From Hyphomicrobiales bacterium (GTDB lineage: Bacteria > Pseudomonadota > Alphaproteobacteria > Rhizobiales > Beijerinckiaceae): a stretch of 10,791 nt of DNA. Of this stretch, positions 1-6,865 are shown piece by piece; the first letter of the stretch is position 1; each line of letters starts with the position of its first letter. The stretch lies in assembly GCA_028865375.1 (NCBI GenBank), contig JAGWKJ010000054.1, positions 1 through 10,791 of the forward strand, written 5' to 3'. The translations under genes and the position numbers were made by a program. The notes below the pieces were generated by a model. The model was not told the DNA's origin. It saw only the letters and a list, made by a program, of their open reading frames with translations, and did not search any database.

Positions 1-1
1 T

Positions 2-966
2 CTCGCGGCGCAGACCCCAAATATCGAAGCCGCGAGAAGACGCGACGCGGTGGCGCGATGGCGCCGCGCGATCAAGGAAGGGCTGAGCCCCGAGGGCGCG
101 GCCCGGGCGGTGGGCCGGTCGCGGGCGACGCTCTATCGCTGGGAGAAGCGGCCCGAGGCGAGGAGCCGGCGTCCGCACCGCGTCCGCGCCAAGACATGGA
201 CGCCCGCGCTGCGCCAGGCGGTCGAGCGCCTGCGCCGGGACTTTCCGATGTGGGGCCGCGCCAAGATCGGCCCGCTGGTGCGCGCCGAGGGCTTGGCCGC
301 CAGCGACGCCACCGTCGGGCGCATCTTGCGCGCGCTGGTGGAGCGCGGCGCGGTCGAGGCCGTCCCCGCCTTGAGAAGGCGCCCCTACGCGTGGCCCGCT
401 GGACCGCAAAACGCCGCTTCGCCAAGCGCTTGCCGCGCGATCTCCGCGTCGCCGAGCCCGGCGGCCTCGTCCAGATCGACACCGTCTTCGTCAATCTCAC
501 GCCCACCAAGGCGATCAAGCACTTCACCGCCTATGACCCGATCGCCAAATGGACCGTCGGCAAGGCCTACAACCGCGCCACCGCGCAAAGCGCCGCCAGC
601 TTCCTCGACAAGGTCCAGGCCGACATGCCGTTCCCCGTGAAGGCCGTCCAAGTCGACGGCGGAAGCGAGTTCATGGCCCAGTTCGAGACGGCCTGCCGGG
701 ACAAGGGCATCGCCCTCTACGTCCTCCCGCCAAGGCGCCCGCAAATGAACGGCGCCGTCGAACGCTGCAACGGCGCATGGCGATACGAGTTCTACGAGAC
801 CTACGACCTGCCCGCCAACGTCGAGCGCCTCAACCCGATCCTCGACAGCTTCCAGCACCTCTACAACCACCACAGGCCCCACGGCGCCCTTGCCGGAATG
901 ACCCCCGCAGTCTACCTCGCCCGGCAATCAGCCAAGAGACCTCCATCGCAGTCTCATATGTGCTGA
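2..966 (+). pseudogene. IS481-like DDE transposase, frameshifted and 5'-truncated by the window edge
   Basis: This was a transposase of the integrase-core (rve) type. Its N-terminal half lies in the frame open from base 2: a helix-turn-helix segment (LSPEGAARAVGRSRATLYRW, about 80–140), then a second winged-helix-like part to about 385. From about 390 the homology continues in the frame one base back and ends at a TGA at 964–966. That half holds the catalytic triad: Asp at 478–480 (QIDTVF), Asp at 655–657 (QVDGGSEF) and Glu at 760–762 (NGAVERCNG), with 34 residues between the last two, then YNHHRPHGAL. No slippery heptamer is visible near the shift, so a one-base deletion or two-base insertion is likelier than programmed frameshifting. 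The frame is open to the window edge, so the real start probably lies upstream; the ATG at 58–60 is not it. Terminal inverted repeats were not identified. Family-level call is firm; the exact IS is not named. Confidence 0.85.
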
Positions 967-1035
967 TCCCGGACACGCCCTTGCGTCGGGACGCCGCTTC
1001 GGCGAAGTTGCGCGCCCCCGCCACAGGAGGCGTTC

Positions 1036-1986
1036 ATGGCGTCCAAGCTCGACCAATTGCGCGCGATGACGACCGTCGTCGCGGACACCGGCGACATGGA
1101 TTCGATCGGCCGATTCAAGCCGACCGACGCCACCACCAACCCGACGCTGATCCTCAAGGCCGCACAATTGCCCGCCTATCGCGCGCTGGTCGACGAGGCG
1201 ATCGCTTGGGGCCGCAAGACCCGCGCGACGCCGGGCGACGTGACCGACCGGCTGGCCGTGAATTTCGGCGAGCGGATGACCAAGATCGTGCCCGGCCGCG
1301 TCTCGACCGAGGTCGACGCCGACCTCTCCTTCGACTCCGACGCCATGGTCGCCAAGGCGCGCAAGCTGATCGCCGACTATGAATCGCGCGGCGTCGGCCG
1401 CGGGCGCATCCTCATCAAGCTCGCCTCGACGTGGGAGGGCATCAAGGCCGCCGAACGCCTGCAACGCGAGGGCGTCGACTGCAATCTCACGTTGTTGTTC
1501 TCGATGGCCCAGGCGGTCGCCTGCGCCGAGGCCAAGGCGTTCTTGATCTCGCCGTTCGTCGGCCGCATCCTCGACTGGAACGTCAAGGCGACCGGCCAGA
1601 CCTATACCGCCGAGACCGACCCCGGCGTGATCTCGGTGCGCGCGATCTACGATCATTACAAGACGCACGGCTTCAAGACCGTCGTGATGGGCGCGTCATT
1701 CCGCAACGTCGGCGAGATCGAGGCGCTGGCGGGCTGCGACCGCTTGACGATCGCCCCTGCGCTGCTCGACGAGCTGGCGAGGTCGGAGGGCGCGCTGCCG
1801 CGTCGCCTGTCGCCCGAGACGGCCAAGGGCGGGCCATCGCTGTCCTACGACGAGAAGTCGTTCCGCTTCGCGCTCAACGAGGACGCGATGGCGACCGAGA
1901 AGCTGTCCGAAGGCATCCGCCTGTTCGCCAAGGACCTGCGTACCTTGCGCGACATGGTTTCGCGCGAATTGGCGCAAGCGGCGTAA
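1036..1986 (+). CDS. tal: Transaldolase (TalB-type)
   Basis: Transaldolase moves a dihydroxyacetone unit between sedoheptulose-7-phosphate and glyceraldehyde-3-phosphate in the cytosolic non-oxidative pentose phosphate pathway. The 316-residue product matches the E. coli TalB length and motifs closely. TTVVADTGD carries Asp17 and DATTNPTLIL follows at 31–40. VPGRVSTEVDADLSFD holds Glu92, ILIKLASTWEGI holds the Schiff-base Lys128, and CNLTLLFSMAQA, FLISPFVGRILDW and VVMGASFRN follow. All expected catalytic residues are present. The start is supported by AGGAGG at 1025–1030, five bases before the ATG. The gene begins 69 bp after the broken transposase, and no strong promoter is visible in that gap, so it may be read from within or beyond the element. 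The next gene starts 13 bp after the stop, suggesting co-transcription. The family assignment is secure; paralogue status cannot be judged here. Confidence 0.96.
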   Translation: MASKLDQLRAMTTVVADTGDMDSIGRFKPTDATTNPTLILKAAQLPAYRALVDEAIAWGRKTRATPGDVTDRLAVNFGERMTKIVPGRVSTEVDADLSFDSDAMVAKARKLIADYESRGVGRGRILIKLASTWEGIKAAERLQREGVDCNLTLLFSMAQAVACAEAKAFLISPFVGRILDWNVKATGQTYTAETDPGVISVRAIYDHYKTHGFKTVVMGASFRNVGEIEALAGCDRLTIAPALLDELARSEGALPRRLSPETAKGGPSLSYDEKSFRFALNEDAMATEKLSEGIRLFAKDLRTLRDMVSRELAQAA

Positions 1987-1999
1987 GCGCGGCCCGCAG

Positions 2000-3184
2000 G
2001 TGACCAAACCGCTGGCGGGCGTCCGCGTGCTCGAGCTCGCGCGGGTGCTGGCGGGGCCGTTGGCCGGCCAACTGCTTGCCGACCTCGGCGCCGACGTCGT
2101 CAAGATCGAGCGCGCCGGGACGGGCGACGACACGCGCGGCTGGGGTCCGCCTTTCGTGTCGGCGGCCGACGGTTCCTCGCTCGACTCCGCCTATTTCCAC
2201 TCGTGCAACCGCGGCAAGCGCGGGGTGGCGGCGGATTTCGAGACCGACGAGGGCCAAGCCCTGGTGCGCCGACTCGCCGCCCGCGCCGACGTCGTGATCG
2301 AGAACTTCAAGCTCGGCGGCCTCGCCAAATACGGGCTCGACGCGCAGACCCTGACCGCTCGCCATCCCCGGCTGGTCCATTGCTCGATCAGCGGCTTCGG
2401 CCGCACGGGTCCCAAGGCGGCGCTGGCGGGTTACGATTTCCTCGTGCAGGCGATGAGCGGGGCGATGAGCGTCACCGGCGAGCCCGACGGCCGGCCGATG
2501 AAGGCGGGCTTCGCGATGGCCGACGTGTTCTGCGGCCTCTACGCCGCCAACGCGATCCAGGCCGCGCTGGTGGCGCGCGCGCGCACCGGGCGCGGCGCGA
2601 TCATCGATTGCGCGCTGCTCGAAGCGCAGATGGCCGCGCTCGCCAACCTGCCCAACCAGCATTTCGCGACCGGAAAGCCGCCGCCGCGGGTCGGCAATTC
2701 CCACGCCTCGATCGTGCCCTATGACGTGTTCGAGGCGAGCGACGGCGCCTTCGTCATCGCGTCGGGCACCGACGCGCAATGGCGCAAGATCTGCGGGATC
2801 GTCGGCCGGCCGGACCTCGGCGCCGATCCACGCTACGCGCGCAACCGGGACCGCGTGGAGCGCAGGGCGGAGGTGATCGCCGCGCTCGCCGCCGCCATCG
2901 CGCCGCTCGAACGTGGGCCGCTGCTCGACGCGCTGGACGCGGCCAGCGTGCCGGCGGGGCCGATCCGCGACCTCGCGCAGGCCTTCGCCGACCCCCAGAT
3001 CGTCGCCCGCGGGCTGAAGATCGAGGCGGCGAGCCCGCGCGCGCCGGGCGGCTCCGTGCCGGGCGTCAGGGCGCCGATCCTGATCGACGGCGCGCCGATG
3101 GCCGCCGCCGCCGGCGCGCCCTCGCTGGGCGAACACCAAGACGACGTGCTGCGCGACCCCGCGTGGGGCGGTGGGGAGGATTGA
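2000..3184 (+). CDS. CaiB/BaiF family III CoA-transferase
   Basis: Family III CoA-transferases move CoA between carboxylic acids, through enzyme-bound anhydride and thioester intermediates on an aspartate. The 394-residue product has the usual length and layout. The N-terminal block is LAGVRVLELARVLAGPLAGQ, then LADLGADVVKIE and a 'CNRGKRGVAADF' segment (69–80). VIENFKLGGLAKYGL follows at 99–113, then CSISGFGRTGP. FAMADVFCGLYAANA contains the likely nucleophile Asp175, at the position of Frc Asp169. A GNSH loop lies at 232–235 before PYDVFEASDG. The start is GTG, 13 bp after the transaldolase stop, with only a weak upstream purine stretch. The stop is one base before the next gene's GTG, so translation is probably coupled. 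The substrate cannot be read from sequence. A formyl-CoA:oxalate role was considered, but the ThDP partner does not look like oxalyl-CoA decarboxylase. Confidence 0.93.
   Translation: MTKPLAGVRVLELARVLAGPLAGQLLADLGADVVKIERAGTGDDTRGWGPPFVSAADGSSLDSAYFHSCNRGKRGVAADFETDEGQALVRRLAARADVVIENFKLGGLAKYGLDAQTLTARHPRLVHCSISGFGRTGPKAALAGYDFLVQAMSGAMSVTGEPDGRPMKAGFAMADVFCGLYAANAIQAALVARARTGRGAIIDCALLEAQMAALANLPNQHFATGKPPPRVGNSHASIVPYDVFEASDGAFVIASGTDAQWRKICGIVGRPDLGADPRYARNRDRVERRAEVIAALAAAIAPLERGPLLDALDAASVPAGPIRDLAQAFADPQIVARGLKIEAASPRAPGGSVPGVRAPILIDGAPMAAAAGAPSLGEHQDDVLRDPAWGGGED
3174..3180 (+). promoter_or_regulatory. Shine-Dalgarno deciding the GTG start at 3186
   Basis: GGGAGGA sits five bases before the GTG at 3186 and inside the last codons of the CoA-transferase gene. 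The other in-frame GTG, at 3171, would place this site inside its own coding region and has no ribosome-binding site of its own at the right distance. The position therefore favours 3186. Confidence 0.7.
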
Positions 3185-3185
3185 C

Positions 3186-4859
3186 GTGACGCACGTTCCG
3201 ACGCCGCGGCCGGGCGGCCGCATTCTCGTCGACCAGTTGAAGGCGCAGGGCGTCGGGCACGTGTTCTGCGTGCCGGGCGAAAGCTATCTCGCCGCGCTCG
3301 ACGCGCTGTTGGATTCCGGCCTCGAGGTCACGGTCTGCAGGCAGGAGGCCGGCGCCTGCATGATGGCCGACGCGAACGCCCGCCTCACCGGCCGGCCCGG
3401 CATCTGCTTCGTCACGCGCGGCCCCGGCGCGACCAATGCCGCGCACGGCGTCCACGTCGCCGAGCACGATTCGACGCCGCTGATCCTGTTCGTCGGACAG
3501 GTCGCGCGCGGGATGCTCGGCCGCGGCGCGTTCCAAGAGATGGACTATGCCAAGGTCTTCGGCCCGTTCGCCAAATGGGCGACGCAGGTCGAGGACGCCG
3601 CGCGCCTGCCCGAGATCGTGTCGCGCGCGTTCCACGTGGCGATGCAGGGCCGGCCGGGCCCGGTCGTGATCGCGCTGCCCGAGGACGTGCTGACCGAAGT
3701 CGCCGCGGTGCCCGACGCGCCGCGGGTCGAGCCCGCGCCGATCTGGCCGGGGCAATCGCAGATGGCGCGCCTGCAAAAAATGCTGTGGGCCGCAAAGCGC
3801 CCGGTCGCCATCCTGGGTGGCGGGGGCTGGACGCCCGACGCCGTGGCCGCCTTCGGTCGGTTCGCGGCGCGCTTCGAACTGCCGGTCGCCACCTCCTTCC
3901 GCCGCGCCATGCTGTTCGACGGCGACGACGCCCGCTACGCCGGCGAGATCGGCATCGGCCCCAATCCGAAGCTGCGCAAGCGCATCGCCGAGGCCGACCT
4001 CGTGCTGCTCGCCGGCGGGCGGATGTCGGAGATGCCTTCGCAGGGTTATGAATTGTTCGACGTGCCGAAGCCCCGCCAGGCGTTCGTCCATGTCCACGCC
4101 GACGCGATGGAGATCGGCCGCGTCTACGCGCCCGACCTCGGCATCGTCGCCACGCCGCCGGCCTTCGCCGCCGCGATCGAAGGACTGCAACCTCCCAACG
4201 ACATCGCCTGGCGCGACGAGACGCGCGCCGCCCGCGCCGACTATCTCGCCTGGAACGAGGCGATTCCCGCCGGCCCCGGCGCCGTGCAGATGGCGTCGAT
4301 CATGGCTTGGCTGCGCGGCCGCCTGCCGAACGACGCCGTCGTGACCAACGGCGCCGGCAATTACGCGATCTGGGTCGGCCGCTTCCTGCGCTGGCGGCGC
4401 TTCGGCACGCAGCTCGCGCCCACGTCCGGCTCGATGGGCTATGGCGTGCCCGCCGCCGTCGGCGCGAAGCGCACGCTGCCCGGCCGGGTCGTCGTGGCGT
4501 TCGCGGGCGACGGCTGCTTCCTGATGAACGGACAGGAATTCGCCACCGCCGTGCAATACGGCCTCGCCATCGTCGTCGTGGTCGTCGACAACGGCATGTA
4601 CGGCACGATCCGGATGCACCAGGAGCGCGAATATCCCGGCCGCGTCAGCGCCACCGCGCTCGTCAACCCGGACTTCGCGGCTTATGCGCGCGCGTTCGGC
4701 GGCCACGGCGAGACGGTCGCGCGGACGGAGGAGTTCGCGCCGGCCTTCGAGCGCGCGATCGCCTCGGGCAAGCCCTCGATCCTGCACGTGAAGGTCGACC
4801 CCGAGGCGATCACGCCGACCACGACGCTGTCGGCTATCCGCGCTGCGGCGGGAGGATGA
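3186..4859 (+). CDS. Thiamine-diphosphate-dependent enzyme, acetolactate-synthase large-subunit-like
   Basis: The 557-residue product has the three-domain layout of the acetolactate synthase/pyruvate oxidase superfamily. Residues 7–165 form the pyrimidine-binding domain: CVPGESYLAALDAL, catalytic Glu54 in CRQEAGACMMADANARLTG, VTRGPGATNAAHGVH and GRGAFQEMDYAKVFGPFAKW. Residues about 185–335 form the central domain (KRPVAILGGGGW, ADLVLLAGGRMSE). Residues about 370–550 form the diphosphate-binding domain, with GDG at 441–443 and Asn469 in VVDNGMYGT for the metal and ThDP. Glu54 argues against glyoxylate carboligase, which has Val there. The sequence also lacks the look of oxalyl-CoA decarboxylase. 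No small regulatory subunit lies nearby, so a biosynthetic ilvB role is doubtful and no symbol is given. The likely chemistry is decarboxylation or carboligation of a 2-oxo acid. The gene starts one base after the CoA-transferase stop and closes the block. Confidence 0.88.
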   Translation: MTHVPTPRPGGRILVDQLKAQGVGHVFCVPGESYLAALDALLDSGLEVTVCRQEAGACMMADANARLTGRPGICFVTRGPGATNAAHGVHVAEHDSTPLILFVGQVARGMLGRGAFQEMDYAKVFGPFAKWATQVEDAARLPEIVSRAFHVAMQGRPGPVVIALPEDVLTEVAAVPDAPRVEPAPIWPGQSQMARLQKMLWAAKRPVAILGGGGWTPDAVAAFGRFAARFELPVATSFRRAMLFDGDDARYAGEIGIGPNPKLRKRIAEADLVLLAGGRMSEMPSQGYELFDVPKPRQAFVHVHADAMEIGRVYAPDLGIVATPPAFAAAIEGLQPPNDIAWRDETRAARADYLAWNEAIPAGPGAVQMASIMAWLRGRLPNDAVVTNGAGNYAIWVGRFLRWRRFGTQLAPTSGSMGYGVPAAVGAKRTLPGRVVVAFAGDGCFLMNGQEFATAVQYGLAIVVVVVDNGMYGTIRMHQEREYPGRVSATALVNPDFAAYARAFGGHGETVARTEEFAPAFERAIASGKPSILHVKVDPEAITPTTTLSAIRAAAGG

Positions 4860-4867
4860 AGGGCGGG

Positions 4868-4901
4868 TACATCCGGGCCATGCGGTCGCGTCCCGTATGT
4901 A
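4868..4901. terminator. Inverted repeat after the ThDP gene; possible terminator or operator
   Basis: TACATCCGGG (4868–4877) and CCCGTATGTA (4892–4901) pair over ten bases with one mismatch and a 14-base loop. The element begins nine bases after the end of the ThDP gene. It is followed by TTTGG rather than a real T-run, so intrinsic termination is only possible. A binding site for a dimeric regulator of the downstream genes is an alternative. Confidence 0.35.
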
Positions 4902-4928
4902 TTTGGACCCGTACAGGGCATTGCGGCA

Positions 4929-4957
4929 TTGCGATGGCCGGACCGCCGTCATAATCT
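4929..4957 (+). promoter_or_regulatory. Candidate sigma-70-type promoter for the 4999 gene
   Basis: TTGCGA at 4929–4934 is followed by CATAAT at 4950–4955, a five-of-six match to the −10 consensus with a 15-bp spacer. TAATCT at 4952–4957 would give a 17-bp spacer but matches less well. The site lies about 45 bp before the ATG at 4999 and in the only substantial gap on this strand between 1987 and 7473. The −35 match is modest (four of six), so the call is tentative. Confidence 0.35.
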
Positions 4958-4998
4958 CCGGCCGTCGATGCGCATATGGCATTGACTCGGGAGCACGA

Positions 4999-5454
4999 AT
5001 GCGCGGGATTTTATTTCGGACCGCGGCAGCGGTCCTCACGATCATGACGGCGTTTGGCGGTCCGGCGACCACCGATGCCGCGCCGATGAGCGCTTCCACG
5101 ATGCGGACGTTCTATGCCATCAGGATGCAACAGCTCGCGATCTATCGAAACCAAGCGGGCATCATCGTCGCCGGAAACGTACGGCGTATCCGCGAAGGCT
5201 TGGAAGCCGAGGCGGCGCGGAAGGCCGGGCGGCCCGTCCCGCTGCCGACTGGTCAATGCGCGGCCGTCCTCACGGTCCAGAAAAGCGACGCCATCACGCG
5301 GGCAAGGCTCGGCAGTTGCACCTCCGCCGAGCTCGGACGCGTCGAGTTGCGGGCGATCCACGACGCGTCGCCGCTGCCGCCGCCAGGAATCGTGGCGAAC
5401 CTCACGATCATCACGCTGATCCCGTCCGCCACGCCCGGTTTCAACGGGCAGTGA
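4999..5454 (+). CDS. Small exported protein with a TonB/TolA C-terminal-like domain
   Basis: The 151-residue product starts with a clear export signal: a short basic start, a hydrophobic stretch (about 8–20) and a TTDA-AP cleavage region near 25–28. Residues 30–80 look helical and charged. Residues about 85–145 resemble the TonB C-terminal fold: CAAVLTVQKSDAITRARLGSC, then a helix ELGRVELRAIHDASPLPPPG, then a strand LTIITLIP. The 'A(I/V)…ASPLPPP' run is typical of TonB_C and TolA C-terminal domains. Cys87 and Cys107 could form a disulfide in the periplasm. There is no proline-rich linker and no retained inner-membrane anchor, so this is unlikely to be a working energy transducer. The ATG at 4999 is chosen because GGGAG lies five bases upstream and the signal peptide begins there; an in-frame ATG at 4897 would add a poor N-terminus. 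The role is unknown; the domain call is by pattern only. Confidence 0.72.
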   Translation: MRGILFRTAAAVLTIMTAFGGPATTDAAPMSASTMRTFYAIRMQQLAIYRNQAGIIVAGNVRRIREGLEAEAARKAGRPVPLPTGQCAAVLTVQKSDAITRARLGSCTSAELGRVELRAIHDASPLPPPGIVANLTIITLIPSATPGFNGQ

Positions 5455-5467
5455 CATTCGGCTTTCG

Positions 5468-5473
5468 AAGGAG
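5468..5473 (+). promoter_or_regulatory. Shine-Dalgarno deciding the TTG start of lemA
   Basis: AAGGAG lies seven bases before a TTG at 5481. The TTG opens directly onto a lipoprotein signal peptide (DRFFTRLRGLAV…LAGC). No ATG or GTG in this frame gives a sensible N-terminus, so TTG at 5481 is the best start. Confidence 0.75.
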
Positions 5474-5480
5474 CATCGAC

Positions 5481-6080
5481 TTGGACCGCTTTTTTACTCG
5501 TCTGCGCGGCCTCGCCGTCGCCGCCGGGCTCGGCCTCGGCCTCGCCGGCTGCGGCTACAACGCGATCCCGACCCAGGAGCAGGCCGCCAAGGCCGCTTGG
5601 TCGCAGGTGCAGAACGAGTACCAGCGCCGCGCCGACCTGATCCCCAACCTCGTCTCGACAGTGCAGGGCTACGCCAAGCAGGAAAAGGACGTGCTGACCG
5701 CCGTCACCGAAGCGCGCGCCAAGGCGACGCAGATCCACGTCGACGCCGCCGACTTGACCGACCCCGCAAAGGTGAAGCAGTTCCAAGACGCGCAGGCCGC
5801 GCTGTCGGGCGCGCTCGGCCGGCTGCTGGCGGTGAGCGAGAATTATCCCGACCTGAAATCGAACGCGAACTTTCTCGCCCTGCAATCGCAGCTCGAAGGC
5901 ACCGAGAACCGCATCGCGGTGGCGCGCAAGGACTACATCGCCGCCGTGCGCGACTACAACACGACGCTGGTCACCATGCCCGGCGTGATCTGGGCTTCGA
6001 CCGTCTTCCGCTCCAAGCAGCCGATGGCGGAATTCACCGCCGACCAAGGCTCCGCCGCGGCGCCGAAGGTGAAGTTCTGA
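5481..6080 (+). CDS. lemA: LemA family lipoprotein
   Basis: LemA proteins are small, mostly helical envelope proteins of unclear function. This 199-residue product begins with RFFTRLRGLAV, a hydrophobic core and the lipobox LAGC, with lipidated Cys24. The mature part opens with the family signature: GYNAIPTQEQAAKAAWSQVQ, then NEYQRRADLIPNLVSTVQGYAKQEKDVLTAVTEARAKA. Later parts, SENYPDLKSNANFLALQSQLEGTENRIAVARKDY and VRDYNTTLVTMPG, are also diagnostic. The length is usual for the family. The start codon is TTG, supported by AAGGAG seven bases upstream. Two TPM-domain genes follow with a two-base gap and then a short overlap, a common arrangement. The preceding TonB-C-like gene ends 26 bp upstream and may share the transcript. 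Many homologues have an N-terminal membrane helix; here the lipobox indicates lipid anchoring. Confidence 0.93.
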   Translation: MDRFFTRLRGLAVAAGLGLGLAGCGYNAIPTQEQAAKAAWSQVQNEYQRRADLIPNLVSTVQGYAKQEKDVLTAVTEARAKATQIHVDAADLTDPAKVKQFQDAQAALSGALGRLLAVSENYPDLKSNANFLALQSQLEGTENRIAVARKDYIAAVRDYNTTLVTMPGVIWASTVFRSKQPMAEFTADQGSAAAPKVKF

Positions 6081-6082
6081 CG

Positions 6083-6865
6083 ATGGTCCGGCCGCTGCGC
6101 GCGGCGCTGGCCGCGTTCGCGCTCGTCTTCGCGTTCGCGTTCTCGACGGCGGCGCTGGCGGCGACCGCCTTCCCCGCCTTGGGCGGCCGCGTCGTCGACG
6201 ACGCGCACGTGCTGTCGCCGGCGACCGCCGCCGCGCTGACCGACAAGCTGAAGGCGCTCGAGGACAAATCGGGCATCCAATTCGTGGTGGCCACCGTGCC
6301 CTCGCTCGGCGGGCAGGACATCGCGCCCTATGCCAACGACTTGTTCCGGTCCTGGAAGCTCGGCCAGGCGAAGGTCGACAATGGCCTGCTGCTGCTGGTC
6401 GCGCCCAACGAGCGGCGGGTGCGCTTCGAGGTCGGTTACGGGCTGGAGGGGACGTTCACCGACGCGGTATCCTATTTCATCATCACCAACGCGATCGCGC
6501 CGCGCTTCAAGGCCGGGGACTACGATGGCGGCGTGACCAAGGGCGTCGACGACGCCATCACCGCGCTGACGACCGACGCCGGGCAATGGAAGCCCCACGT
6601 CACGGTGCGCCAGCCCGATGCGCAAGGAACGCTCGACCGCATCGTGCCGTTCCTCGTGTTCTTCTTCATCCTGTTCGTGTTCTTCAACATCCTGCGCGGC
6701 GGCGCGGGGGGGCGCGTGACGCGCGGCGGCGGCATGATCTTCATGCCGATGGGCGGCGGCGGCTTCGGCGGCGGGGGCGGCTTCGGCGGGGGCGGCGGGT
6801 TCGGCGGCGGCTTTTCCGGCGGCGGCGGCTCGTCGGGCGGCGGCGGGGCGTCGGGCTCATGGTGA
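6083..6865 (+). CDS. TPM-domain membrane protein with glycine-rich tail (YgcG-like)
   Basis: The 260-residue product has a signal peptide (1–26, ending ALA) and an extracytoplasmic TPM domain (about 30–165). Motifs are GGRVVDDAHVLSPATAAAL, SGIQFVVATVPSLGGQDI, APYANDLFRSWKLGQAKVDNGLLLLVAPNERRVRFEVGYGLEG, and IIT..IAPRFKAGDYDGGV. A single membrane segment follows at about 187–204 (IVPFLVFFFILFVFFNIL). The last 55 residues are mostly Gly, Phe and Ser, a tail shared by YgcG-type proteins. TPM domains have been linked to phosphatase activity and photosystem II repair in plants; the bacterial role is not settled. The ATG is two bases after the lemA stop, with GTGAAG about eight bases upstream. The repetitive tail DNA is listed separately. 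The family is secure; the function is not. Confidence 0.92.
   Translation: MVRPLRAALAAFALVFAFAFSTAALAATAFPALGGRVVDDAHVLSPATAAALTDKLKALEDKSGIQFVVATVPSLGGQDIAPYANDLFRSWKLGQAKVDNGLLLLVAPNERRVRFEVGYGLEGTFTDAVSYFIITNAIAPRFKAGDYDGGVTKGVDDAITALTTDAGQWKPHVTVRQPDAQGTLDRIVPFLVFFFILFVFFNILRGGAGGRVTRGGGMIFMPMGGGGFGGGGGFGGGGGFGGGFSGGGGSSGGGGASGSW
6745..6850 (+). repeat. Gly-rich low-complexity repeat in the TPM gene
   Basis: Units of GGCGGCGGCGGCTTC and close variants repeat through this stretch and encode GGGGF, then GGGGS, motifs. It is almost entirely G and C with synonymous drift between units. Such tracts expand and contract by slippage and are prone to sequencing error, so the exact repeat number may vary between strains. 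Confidence 0.75.

Noticed and set aside
360..400. Programmed −1 frameshift in the transposase
   Set aside because: No A6G-like or X-XXY-YYZ slippery heptamer in the right frame, and related integrase-core transposases are normally single-frame.
3186..4859. Glyoxylate carboligase (Gcl), suggested by the nearby glycolate oxidase genes
   Set aside because: Gcl has Val in place of the catalytic Glu; this protein has Glu54 in RQEAGAC. The surrounding motifs also differ from Gcl.
2000..4859. Oxalate degradation pair frc–oxc
   Set aside because: The CoA-transferase could fit, but the ThDP protein has acetolactate-synthase-like motifs (TRGPGATNAAHGVH, GRGAFQEMDYAKVF) and does not resemble oxalyl-CoA decarboxylase.
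3066..5099. Long minus-strand open frame of 677 codons
   Set aside because: It is the antisense of the ThDP gene. The composition is Arg/Ala/Gly-rich with no domain, and the forward strand carries a clear enzyme.
5433..5449. GCCCG/CGGGC hairpin at the end of the TonB-C-like gene as a terminator
   Set aside because: Only five base pairs, no T-run, inside the coding end, and lemA follows 26 bp later on the same strand.
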